From: Deltaproteobacteria bacterium RIFCSPLOWO2_02_56_12
GTDB lineage: Bacteria; Desulfobacterota; Binatia; UBA9968
DNA length: 14,687 nucleotides
Direction of reading: 5' to 3'
Assembly (NCBI GenBank): GCA_001799045.1
Contig: MGRY01000132.1
Location: forward strand, 1 to 14,687
The notes under the pieces are model-generated. The model did not search any database. It worked only from the letters and a program-made list of their open reading frames with translations, and had not been told where the DNA came from. The translations under genes were made by a program, and so were the position numbers. Shown piece by piece: positions 6,857 through 13,594 of this stretch (position 1 is the stretch's first letter; every line of letters starts with the position of its first letter).

Positions 6857-8302
6857 ATGAAACTGCTCTTTTTGACCCCTCCTATGGGCAACTGGGTTCG
6901 GTGGGGCTCTAAGCACATTGCCTGCAATCCGCTCCATGCCCAGCTCGCGGCCTTCGTAAGAGAAAAGAAGGCGGCAGAGGTCGCCGTATTAGATTGCCGG
7001 GCGCTGGAGCTTAGCGAGCAGGAGATGGTTGAGCGAGTCAAGGAAGAATCGCCGGATGCGGTCTTCCTCGGCACGCGGTTGATCACAGACGGCGGCGCCA
7101 AGCCGATAGTGCGGACTCTCGAGACAGCCGTTACGCTCAAAGAGGCCATCCCCAGCTTGATCACGATAACGGGAGGCCTGGGCATTTCCGCAATGTCGAA
7201 AGAGCTGCTTACCCTCTCCCCACAGCTTGACTTCATCATCGTGGGCGAAGCGGAACCGACCCTGCTCGAGCTTCTGGAGGAGCTGAAGCGGGAACAACCC
7301 CGTCCTGCGGAGGTCCGGGGACTAGCTTTCAGAAAGGATTCCAAGATTGCGCTCAGCCCGCCACGACCGCTCCTCCCTGATCTGAATCAGCTCCCCATGC
7401 CGGCCTATGATCTCTTCCCGATGGACAAGTACGTCGGCTTTTCGAAAATCGAAAATTACAACGAGGCTGTGACGAGCCGAGGGTGCGAGGGGGCCTGTAG
7501 CTTTTGTTATGAGTGGGGGCTGATCGACCCCAGACGGCGGCAGGACTTCTTTGTGCACCGAACCCGGAGCGGCAAATTGGCCGCTGATGAGATGGAGCTC
7601 CTCAATAAAACCTATGGGGTCAAAGCCCTCAACTTCCTGGACGACGACTTTAACTCCGAGCGTAAGAAGATGCTCGATCTCCTGGACGAGCTTGAAAAGC
7701 GCAATCTCGATATGGAGTGGTTTTTCATGGGCAGGGCTTACAACCTGATGCGGGACAGAGACCTGATCCCGCGGATGAGGAAGGCCGGCTGCTACCAGGT
7801 CCTGTTCGGTATCGAGGTTGGCACCAATGAGGAGCTCGCCCACCTCCACAAAAGCAAAGAGCCCTACACGGTCCAGGACCTCAAAGAGCTCGTCCGCCTG
7901 CTGCGTCAGAACGATATTGCCACGGTGGGAACCTACATGAACGGGTTTTGGGAGGATGATGCCGAAAAGATTAAAAATCGCTTTCGCACGGTCGACGAAA
8001 TCGATCCCGACGTCGCCGTTATGATGCTTCTTACCCCGATGCCGGGCACTCAATCTTGGCGTCAGGGACTTAAGCAAAACCGCATTGAGAGTCTGGATCT
8101 CGATAATTGGGACGCGCTGCACACGATCATGCCCACGCGCCATCTGTCGCGCAAGGAGCTGGGAGAACTCTGCGCTCAGGCCAACCGGGAGTTCTTCAGC
8201 CAGCCCGAGCGAATCGAGCGCATCCGCAACGGTTATACGTCGCCTTATCCTCGGGCGAAGTTCGAGACCTATCAGGCCGCAGCTGATCTCATCGACCGAT
8301 GA
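6857..8302 (+). CDS. B12-binding-domain radical SAM protein
   Basis: 481 residues. The N-terminal third (about 1-150) has the Rossmann-like layout of cobalamin-binding radical SAM enzymes, with a TGG strand-loop (105-107) and GEAE (130-133), equivalent to the GEGE seen in this class. The classical DxHxxG cobalamin-ligating motif is not seen, so B12 binding may be base-off without a His ligand, or lost. The radical SAM cluster is C210-x3-C214-x2-C217 in SRGCEGACSFCYEW, followed by the NFLDDDF strand motif near 259-265 typical of the BchE/HpnP-like class. A strong Shine-Dalgarno (GGAGGTG) lies four bases before the ATG, and P3 lies upstream. It is divergent from the Mo-enzyme unit and shares its promoter type, which suggests work in the same pathway, for example a methylation or rearrangement on substrate or cofactor. 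The specific reaction cannot be assigned. Confidence 0.88.
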   Translation: MKLLFLTPPMGNWVRWGSKHIACNPLHAQLAAFVREKKAAEVAVLDCRALELSEQEMVERVKEESPDAVFLGTRLITDGGAKPIVRTLETAVTLKEAIPSLITITGGLGISAMSKELLTLSPQLDFIIVGEAEPTLLELLEELKREQPRPAEVRGLAFRKDSKIALSPPRPLLPDLNQLPMPAYDLFPMDKYVGFSKIENYNEAVTSRGCEGACSFCYEWGLIDPRRRQDFFVHRTRSGKLAADEMELLNKTYGVKALNFLDDDFNSERKKMLDLLDELEKRNLDMEWFFMGRAYNLMRDRDLIPRMRKAGCYQVLFGIEVGTNEELAHLHKSKEPYTVQDLKELVRLLRQNDIATVGTYMNGFWEDDAEKIKNRFRTVDEIDPDVAVMMLLTPMPGTQSWRQGLKQNRIESLDLDNWDALHTIMPTRHLSRKELGELCAQANREFFSQPERIERIRNGYTSPYPRAKFETYQAAADLIDR

Positions 8303-8314
8303 GACGCATGCGTC
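8303..8314. repeat. 12-bp perfect palindrome after the radical SAM stop codon
   Basis: GACGCATGCGTC begins at the base following the TGA. It has no U-tract, so it is not a standard terminator. Possibly a protein-binding site or chance. Confidence 0.3.
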
Positions 8315-8339
8315 GACAAGTCTAAGAGCTTTGGAGCCC

Positions 8340-8358
8340 TTTTCCAAAGGTTGGAAAA
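8340..8358. terminator. Possible bidirectional terminator hairpin between convergent genes
   Basis: TTTTCCAA-AGG-TTGGAAAA forms a perfect 8-bp stem with a 3-base loop. The A-rich and T-rich flanks provide a short U-run in both directions. It lies in the 187-base gap between two convergent genes, where a shared terminator is expected. The stem is AT-rich, hence weak. Confidence 0.4.
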
Positions 8359-8489
8359 AGAATCGGTCTTTGTCCCAACTTTAAAGAGGCAAAGAACGAT
8401 CTCTGAAGGAGCCAAGAGAGTTCAATATCTTTATCGCCGGCTGGGTCCCGTAAGAATCTTTTGACAAGGAACAGAGCCGTTCACGAAGC

Positions 8490-9638
8490 TCATTCGTCAG
8501 CCAGGTTGACGAGTTGCAGGCCATACTCGCCAGGCTGGTAGCCACAGGCAGGGTCCTCGGCCAAGGGATCCCCGTAAGCGGCATAGGCCCGCGCCCGCGA
8601 GCCGCCGCAAGTCTCTCGGAACTCGCAGCGCCCACATCGTCCACCGAATTGCGCAGTATCGCGAATCCTCTTGAAAACTGGCGACTCACGGTAGATTTCC
8701 ACCACGTCTGCGCTTCTCACGTTCCCGGCCACCAGTGGAAGAAAACCGGCAGGATAAACCTCTCCCGTATGGGAAATAAACATGATGCCGTTGCCGTCCC
8801 GGATGCCGAATCCCCTCCCTACCGAGGTTTCACGGATTTTAGCCAACGGGATTCCCTCGGCCCTCATTCTCGTGAGAGCTACCCGGCGAAAGTGCGGGGC
8901 CTCGGTCGTAGCGATCGCAAAGGAGGCCTCCTTAGAAAGATCGTAAAGCCAGTTGTGAACGGATTCGACTTCTTCAGGGGTGATCTCTCTTATCCCCTGC
9001 CCCCTTCCAACCTGAATGAGAAAAAACAAGCTCCACCGCATAACATCCAATCCGCTAACCAAGCGATAGATTTCCGGCAAATCTTCTCTGGTCTGCATCG
9101 TAACCAGGGAGTTGATTTGCAGGTCGAGTCCTTCCGCGCGCGCGGCGCGGGCCGCCTCGACTGTTCGGACGAAGCAGCCGGGAACCCCGCGAAAACCGTC
9201 GTGCCGCTCCGGCGTTGAACCGTCAAAGCTAAGCGATATGCTCTCGACACCACAATTCTTGAACCGTCGCAGCACCTCTTGTGTTAGCGCGTCGGTTCCG
9301 CTGGGCGCAACCGACAGACGAAATCCGAGCTTGGAACTATGCTCCAGGAGGGTAAAAAAATCCGGCCGCTTCAGCGGATCACCACCCGTAAGGACCAAGT
9401 GCGGCGCGCGCTTGCCAAATCCCCGCAGCTTTTCCAGCAAAGCCTTCCCCTCGGAAGTGGTCAACTCATTCGGGTCTCGTTCAGCGTGCGCCTCCGCCCG
9501 GCAGTGGCGACAGGCAAGGTCGCAGGCCCGGGTGGTTTCCCAGTAAATGAGAATGGGCGCCTCGGAATAGACCAGACGGCTTGGCCGACGTCCGCTTACC
9601 CCATGCTCTCCATTATGCGGTCCGATCACGCTTGTCAC
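8490..9638 (-). CDS. Radical SAM/SPASM protein, AhbD/NirJ-like (TIGR04053-like)
   Basis: 382 residues. The radical SAM cluster is C39-x3-C43-x2-C46 in TTRACDLACRHCRAEA, followed by LVLTGGDPLKRPD, the family's SAM-binding GGDP. A C-terminal SPASM-type auxiliary cluster is formed by C335-x2-C338-x5-C344, then GGSRARAYAAYGDPLAEDPAC with C365. This arrangement is that of AhbD, NirJ and the TIGR04053 proteins, which act in or near heme and heme d1 synthesis or peptide modification. Start GTG at 9638 has a modest GGGAT upstream. It is the last gene of a minus-strand row behind a hemerythrin and a polytopic membrane protein, 114 nt after the hemerythrin stop, so it may have its own promoter. The neighbours favour a heme-related job, but AhbD itself is not claimed. 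Confidence 0.85.
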   Translation of the reverse strand: MTSVIGPHNGEHGVSGRRPSRLVYSEAPILIYWETTRACDLACRHCRAEAHAERDPNELTTSEGKALLEKLRGFGKRAPHLVLTGGDPLKRPDFFTLLEHSSKLGFRLSVAPSGTDALTQEVLRRFKNCGVESISLSFDGSTPERHDGFRGVPGCFVRTVEAARAARAEGLDLQINSLVTMQTREDLPEIYRLVSGLDVMRWSLFFLIQVGRGQGIREITPEEVESVHNWLYDLSKEASFAIATTEAPHFRRVALTRMRAEGIPLAKIRETSVGRGFGIRDGNGIMFISHTGEVYPAGFLPLVAGNVRSADVVEIYRESPVFKRIRDTAQFGGRCGRCEFRETCGGSRARAYAAYGDPLAEDPACGYQPGEYGLQLVNLADE

Positions 9639-9752
9639 TTGGCATCCCCTTTTCTAGTCCCGACCCCGAGTCCGGTCGATGACATAACGAATCTCCTTAG
9701 AAAAACAAACCTCATTGAGCTGCTTCCTGACTCACGGGATTGCCTATTGCTG

Positions 9753-10334
9753 CTAACCCAGGCGGTCCTCGAGATCCTTGGCAATCGCGAGGTACTTTTC
9801 GTGAATCCCGGCTCCCAGCTCCTTTTCTTCATGCTCATCGAACTCCCTGAGAAGTTTTTTATGCTCTTCCGGGGTCAGAGCTGAATCCACCATTTCGAAC
9901 AGAACCTGGTCCTCTTTGGCGATATGCTCCCGCAAGAGGCGGAGGTAAGCCCTGGCATTCTGGAAGAGCTCAGTTCTCGCCGCTTGGGGATCCTGCTGAG
10001 CATGGGATAAAGCCGTGACCATCGCCTTTACATATCCACGCCCTTCTTCGTGCTCGAAAAGCATCATGCCAATAGGACCTCCCTCCCGCGGAATCCCGTG
10101 CTCCTCCAACGCCGGGAACAAAAGCCCTTCCTCTTTTAAATGATGACACTTATCAGCGAAGTTGCGGATAAAATCGATGGCCTTTTCCCAAAGCTCTACT
10201 GGAATTTCTCCTGGGCTTTTCGTGAGTTTTTCCACGGCGCCAAGTACCTTCTCGATAATCCGGTGCTCTTGTTTTAAGGCTTCCGTGGCCTTTTCAAAGT
10301 GATGATGCTCATGAACCGTTAATGGACTCGCCAT
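9753..10334 (-). CDS. Hemerythrin HHE-domain protein
   Basis: 193-residue all-helical protein with the repeated His/Glu pattern of bacterial hemerythrin-like HHE domains. It has EH at 23-24, CHHLKEEGLLFP near 63-74, FEHEEGRGYV near 93-102 and LREHIAKEDQVLFEMVD near 134-150, which would supply the ligands for a non-heme diiron site. Such proteins bind O2 or NO, or repair iron centres under nitrosative stress. It has no signal or membrane segment, so it is cytosolic. The start at 10334 has GGGAG seven bases upstream. It starts 35 nt after the membrane-protein stop, so the two likely form an operon. A His-rich HEHHH stretch at residues 8-12 is unusual and may be an extra metal site. Confidence 0.9.
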   Translation of the reverse strand: MASPLTVHEHHHFEKATEALKQEHRIIEKVLGAVEKLTKSPGEIPVELWEKAIDFIRNFADKCHHLKEEGLLFPALEEHGIPREGGPIGMMLFEHEEGRGYVKAMVTALSHAQQDPQAARTELFQNARAYLRLLREHIAKEDQVLFEMVDSALTPEEHKKLLREFDEHEEKELGAGIHEKYLAIAKDLEDRLG

Positions 10335-10369
10335 TATGTTTTCTCCCTTCTATTGGAAAGACGACAGGT

Positions 10370-11461
10370 TTACTGTGCCTCACGCTCTTCAGCCTGACCT
10401 GCCCTGACAGAGTAGATATTATTTACCAGAAAAAGCACAATACTCAAAACATTGAGCAGACCACCCCACTTTTTTCCTCCAGCCCAAAGCGTCAGGTCCC
10501 CACCAACCCGCAGAAGCAACGAAACATGGAGCAGCCCGAGATGGCCGTAAAAGGCGCGCCGAAACGGCATAGCGAGCTCCGTTATTGACGGAAAAATGAT
10601 GGGGGCGTGGGCAAAAATCATCGAGAAAACAAATCCCAGAAAGATCGCATGGAGCACGGCATCATAGTAATGACCTGAAGTAAAAAGATCAGCGAAGAGA
10701 AAACATAACAGCCCTCCGATTCCCAGCCAGAGATAGCCGGAGAGCAGACAGACGGCCATAAAGCGCGGCAGGCCGACGTGCCGAACCGTGCGCCAGGCGA
10801 TATCGAAGCGAAGCAGCCAAAGGGCCAGGGCTACCAGCGCTATGGCGCTAAGTCTTAGGCCAGACCCAAATGCCCATAGCGAGATGGCGAGCCCGAGGAG
10901 AAAAACTCCTACGCACACGTGAAACGCTGCACGGCTGATCACGGAGAGACGCGTCAGGCGGGAGAGTTCCAATCTCTCTCCAGCAATGGTGATTACCAGG
11001 AACCCGATCCACCAGGGAACAACCCGACTTAAGGGATAGCCGGCAGACCAGAGCAGGTTGCCTACAAACCACAGAAAAGCTCCAAGCCCCATCGTCAGCA
11101 AGAAATCCGATAGGTGCTGGCGACAAAGAACAACGAAGATGGCGACCAAGAACAAGCTGGCCGCTGTTGCCAGGAGAGGAGCGGCAGGCAATGGCATGTC
11201 GGCAAGCAGGGCAAGGGAACTCATTGCGGCCAGGAGAGGCCCACCATAAGGCCAGGAGCGCATCAATGCTACGGAGCGCTCCAGGCAAATGAGGGTTCCC
11301 AGAAAACCCGTGATCATGAGTGGTCCATGGTTGGCAGGCAAGTTCAGAACGGGAACAGGGAGATCCCAGCCCAACCGGACAAGTCCAGCCCAGAGGGCCG
11401 CCAGGAGCGAAAGGGCGGCCAAGGCCATCAAAGGAAAGCGTGAGAGCTTCAGGGAGATCAT
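10370..11461 (-). CDS. Polytopic membrane protein, distantly NnrS-like
   Basis: 363 residues, strongly hydrophobic, with about 11 predicted membrane segments and a short basic N-terminus (MISLKLSR). Histidines and acidic residues sit inside predicted helices: NHGPLMITGFLGTLICLER (near 44-62), HVCVG near the middle, and YYDAVLHAIFLGFVFSMIF followed by AHAPIIF in the C-terminal third. This resembles the His-bearing helices of NnrS, a heme- and copper-containing NO-response membrane protein. The similarity is judged by eye and NnrS is not certain. It is followed by the hemerythrin gene, which supports a role in NO or O2 handling. The Shine-Dalgarno before the ATG is weak. An uncharacterised membrane family is the alternative. 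Confidence 0.72.
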   Translation of the reverse strand: MISLKLSRFPLMALAALSLLAALWAGLVRLGWDLPVPVLNLPANHGPLMITGFLGTLICLERSVALMRSWPYGGPLLAAMSSLALLADMPLPAAPLLATAASLFLVAIFVVLCRQHLSDFLLTMGLGAFLWFVGNLLWSAGYPLSRVVPWWIGFLVITIAGERLELSRLTRLSVISRAAFHVCVGVFLLGLAISLWAFGSGLRLSAIALVALALWLLRFDIAWRTVRHVGLPRFMAVCLLSGYLWLGIGGLLCFLFADLFTSGHYYDAVLHAIFLGFVFSMIFAHAPIIFPSITELAMPFRRAFYGHLGLLHVSLLLRVGGDLTLWAGGKKWGGLLNVLSIVLFLVNNIYSVRAGQAEEREAQ

Positions 11462-11770
11462 GATTACCGTGCTGCGAACTGCAACTACCCAGGACCAATT
11501 TTGTGTTGACTCCTAGATAGAGTCTTGAAAGAAAAAAGGCAAGGGCTACGCCGCGTCGGGTGCTCCTTGCAAAAAAAAACGAAAATCATGAGCTAAACTT
11601 CCTAACCATTTATTCCCAAAAATAAGAACCTAGCCCTTCGTTTTTCTTCCTTTTGGAAATCCCAAAATGATTTTCGATTCCAAAGCGCTTGTATTTCTCA
11701 ACAGTTTAGCTTATAGTCCGTTTGGTATAAGTTTTGCTCATTTGCCGAGCAACCGTATTCAATTGAACTT
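11462..11770. promoter_or_regulatory. Divergent regulatory region of the membrane-protein and metal-efflux units
   Basis: 309 bases without a gene, rich in dyads. TTTTGG-N5-CCAAAA (11651-11667), AAAATGATTTT (11664-11674) and TTTGGAA/TTCCAAA (11652-11684) are overlapping inverted repeats. They end just before a possible sigma-70 promoter, TTGTAT-17 bp-TATAGT (11689-11717), reading right. TTGCTC-N7-GAGCAA (11734-11752) lies in the leader of the small gene at 11771. This layout suits an activator upstream of -35, such as a metal-responsive response regulator; the identity is not known. A weaker leftward promoter for the membrane-protein gene could not be assigned with confidence. Confidence 0.4.
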
Positions 11771-12157
11771 ATGAGCAGATTTTTTTCAGGTCGGAGAATC
11801 TCTTTCATCTTGGCTTCGAGCCTCGTCCTCGCCCTTCTCTTTACTTCGATAGTCTACGCTTGTGCCGGGCTGGCTTCGATAAGGATAGCACCCCACTCCG
11901 CTTCCATGAATAGTAAGGTGGAAAGAGGCCCGTGCGGCGAGCACAAGCAGGACATCTGTCAATCTATTAGGGAGCGCTCTCTCTCTATTCAAGCTTCAGT
12001 GCCCGCGACAGATCTTTCCCGTGGGAGCCCTTCGGCGTTGCCGCAAGAGATAGCCCCATTATCCAATAGTTCCAGCGAGCATCTGTTGCTCGCAACTGCC
12101 TACCATCTCTTCTTTAAACTACCGTTGACATATCCTTATCTCGTCCTGCGCATTTAG
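11771..12157 (+). CDS. Small N-terminally anchored protein of unknown function upstream of efflux genes
   Basis: 128 codons. The N-terminus carries a basic stretch (GRR) followed by about 20 hydrophobic residues (FILASSLVLALLFTSIVYAC), a signal peptide or membrane anchor. The rest would be periplasmic, with cysteines at 31, 55 and 63 (PCGEHKQDIC) and many serines. I do not recognise a family. Its place directly before CusC/CusB-type genes, same strand, suggests a metal-binding or sensory accessory to the efflux pump. No clear Shine-Dalgarno precedes the ATG at 11771, so the start is uncertain. It could be a spurious frame, but the signal-like N-terminus argues for a real gene. Confidence 0.55.
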   Translation: MSRFFSGRRISFILASSLVLALLFTSIVYACAGLASIRIAPHSASMNSKVERGPCGEHKQDICQSIRERSLSIQASVPATDLSRGSPSALPQEIAPLSNSSSEHLLLATAYHLFFKLPLTYPYLVLRI

Positions 12158-12180
12158 GACCTCCGCCTTTTTTTCCGCCG

Positions 12181-12201
12181 GCTCGCGCTGATGGCGCGGG
12201 C
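12181..12201 (+). terminator. GC-rich hairpin after the small protein gene
   Basis: GCTCGCGC and GCGCGGGC pair over 8 positions (one T-G) around a 5-base loop, 24 bases after the stop of the small gene. No clean U-tract follows, so it may be an attenuator or stabilising stem rather than a terminator. Confidence 0.3.
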
Positions 12202-12236
12202 TGCGTTGTTCCGAAAAATTTCTTTAGAGATTGACT

Positions 12237-12266
12237 GTAGAAACGCGGCTTTTGTTCCGCGTTACC
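12237..12266. repeat. Hairpin repeat, related to the one at 5445-5477
   Basis: Arms AACGCGG (12242-12248) and CCGCGTT (12257-12263) pair perfectly around 8 bases. It begins with the same 13-mer GTAGAAACGCGGC as the palindrome at 5446-5458. It lies immediately before the Shine-Dalgarno of the CusC-like gene and could hide or expose it. Confidence 0.45.
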
Positions 12267-12275
12267 GGAGGTTTC

Positions 12276-13550
12276 ATGAGAAAGCGGTGTTCCGTCAGCG
12301 CCGTGGTCGTTTATCTGGCTTTGCTCTTTTCTTCGAGCGCATTCGCGGCCGAATTCGCCGCGACGCTGAGTCTCTCGGCTGCGGTCAAGGAGGCTCAGGG
12401 GAAAAACCCCGAGATCACTTTCTTGCGCGAGCGACTCCAGTCCATGCGCGCCAGGGCAAATCAGGCCCCCTACCTGGAAGACCCGGAGATTTCTTTGCAA
12501 ACCTGGGCTGTCCCGCTGTCGAACCCGACTAATCTGAGCCGGGCAGATTCTAACATGATCGGCATCCGCCAGAAGTTTCCCTTCTTCGGGAAACTGGGTC
12601 TCAAGGAAAAAATCTCCTTGCAAGAGGCGAAGATGGCTGAGGAAGAACTCCGGTCAAAAGAACGGGAGATCATCTCCAAGGTCAAGATGACCTATGCGGA
12701 TCTCTTCATGGCGCAAAAGATGATTGAGATTAACCGCGAGCAGTTGGAAATCATGCGCGCGATCATCCGAGCCACCGAGGCCCGCTACCAGGTGGGCAGG
12801 GTAACCCAGCAGGATGTCTTTAAAGCTCTCCTCGAACAAAGCGAGATTATGAATCAACTGATTTTGGCTGAGGAGGAGAGGCGAGCATCCGAGGTAAGGC
12901 TCAATTCTTTGTTGAATCGGTCGCCGCAAATTCCCATCGAAGTGCCTGGAGAGCTTGCGGTCCCCGAGCCTAGTCTTACTCTTCCGGATTTGGAGCAAGC
13001 CGCATTGACTGATCGTCCGGAGATCCGACGGGCCGAACAAGGTATCGAGAGGACGGAGAGGATGTATGACCTGGCGGACAAGAATCGTAAGTTCCCCGAC
13101 TTCATGCTTGGGTGGGATTATTCCTGGATGCCCACCGAGATGACGAAAAACCGCTATCAGGCCATGGTAAACATTACGATTCCATTTTCCCCATGGACGA
13201 TTGGCCGGCGTAACTACGAGGTGGAAGAGGCCCTGGCAGAAAATCGGGCAGCAAAGGCAGAACTGGACGCGGCAAAAAACATGACCCTGAGGGAGATCGG
13301 TGAGTCTCTGGCCAAGGTCCGGGCCGGCAAGAGATCCGTCGAGCTTTACCGCGAGGGACTCTTATCTCAGGCCGATCTTTCCTTCAAAGCAGCGATGGCA
13401 GCCTATCAGACCGGAAGAGTGGAGTTCGTGAATCTTCTCGAAGCGCAGCGTGCCTTACGCGAGGCGCGGATGGGTTATTTCAAGACATTAGCGGCTCTCA
13501 CCCAAAATCTCGCAGAGCTGGAGCGGGCAGTGGGTAAGGAGCTTCCCTGA
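12276..13550 (+). CDS. Outer membrane efflux protein, CusC/TolC family
   Basis: 424 residues. A clear Sec signal peptide is present at the ATG at 12276 (MRKR, then a hydrophobic core ending SSSAFA, cleavage probably before AEF). GGAGG lies 4-5 bases before this ATG, so the in-frame TTG at 12231 is not used. Two outer-membrane-efflux repeats follow, with long coiled-coil helices such as LQEAKMAEEELRSKEREI and the RYQVGRVTQQDVFKALLEQ and AYQTGRVEFVNLLEAQRAL motifs that are signatures of the family. It would form the trimeric outer membrane channel. Unlike E. coli CusC there is no lipobox cysteine after the signal. It is followed after 44 nt by a CusB-type adaptor, forming a Cus-like operon. Confidence 0.92.
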   Translation: MRKRCSVSAVVVYLALLFSSSAFAAEFAATLSLSAAVKEAQGKNPEITFLRERLQSMRARANQAPYLEDPEISLQTWAVPLSNPTNLSRADSNMIGIRQKFPFFGKLGLKEKISLQEAKMAEEELRSKEREIISKVKMTYADLFMAQKMIEINREQLEIMRAIIRATEARYQVGRVTQQDVFKALLEQSEIMNQLILAEEERRASEVRLNSLLNRSPQIPIEVPGELAVPEPSLTLPDLEQAALTDRPEIRRAEQGIERTERMYDLADKNRKFPDFMLGWDYSWMPTEMTKNRYQAMVNITIPFSPWTIGRRNYEVEEALAENRAAKAELDAAKNMTLREIGESLAKVRAGKRSVELYREGLLSQADLSFKAAMAAYQTGRVEFVNLLEAQRALREARMGYFKTLAALTQNLAELERAVGKELP

Positions 13551-13554
13551 AAGG

Positions 13555-13580
13555 TTAAAGGGTTCAAGAGTTTAAGGGTT
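13555..13580. repeat. Short direct repeat in the gap between the two efflux genes
   Basis: TTAAAGGGTT (13555-13564) and TTTAAGGGTT (13571-13580) form two nearly identical decamers just upstream of the Shine-Dalgarno AGGAG of the adaptor gene. Probably simple filler repeat; function not evident. Confidence 0.4.
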
Positions 13581-13594
13581 AGGAGACAAAAATT

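Noticed and set aside
7322..8347. 341-codon minus-strand open frame opposite the B12 radical SAM gene
   Set aside because: The sense strand has a clear radical SAM protein with a strong Shine-Dalgarno; the antisense frame has no recognisable domain and is explained by codon bias.
8514..9218. 234-codon plus-strand open frame opposite the radical SAM/SPASM gene
   Set aside because: Antisense shadow; the minus strand carries the intact CxxxCxxC and SPASM motifs.
9639..9752. Sigma-54 promoter before the radical SAM/SPASM gene (TTGGCATCCCC near 9636)
   Set aside because: The TTGC half is absent at the required spacing and the orientation is wrong.
12231..12275. TTG start at 12231 for the CusC-like protein
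   Set aside because: It would place 15 residues before the signal peptide and run through a hairpin; the ATG at 12276 has a good Shine-Dalgarno and begins the signal sequence.
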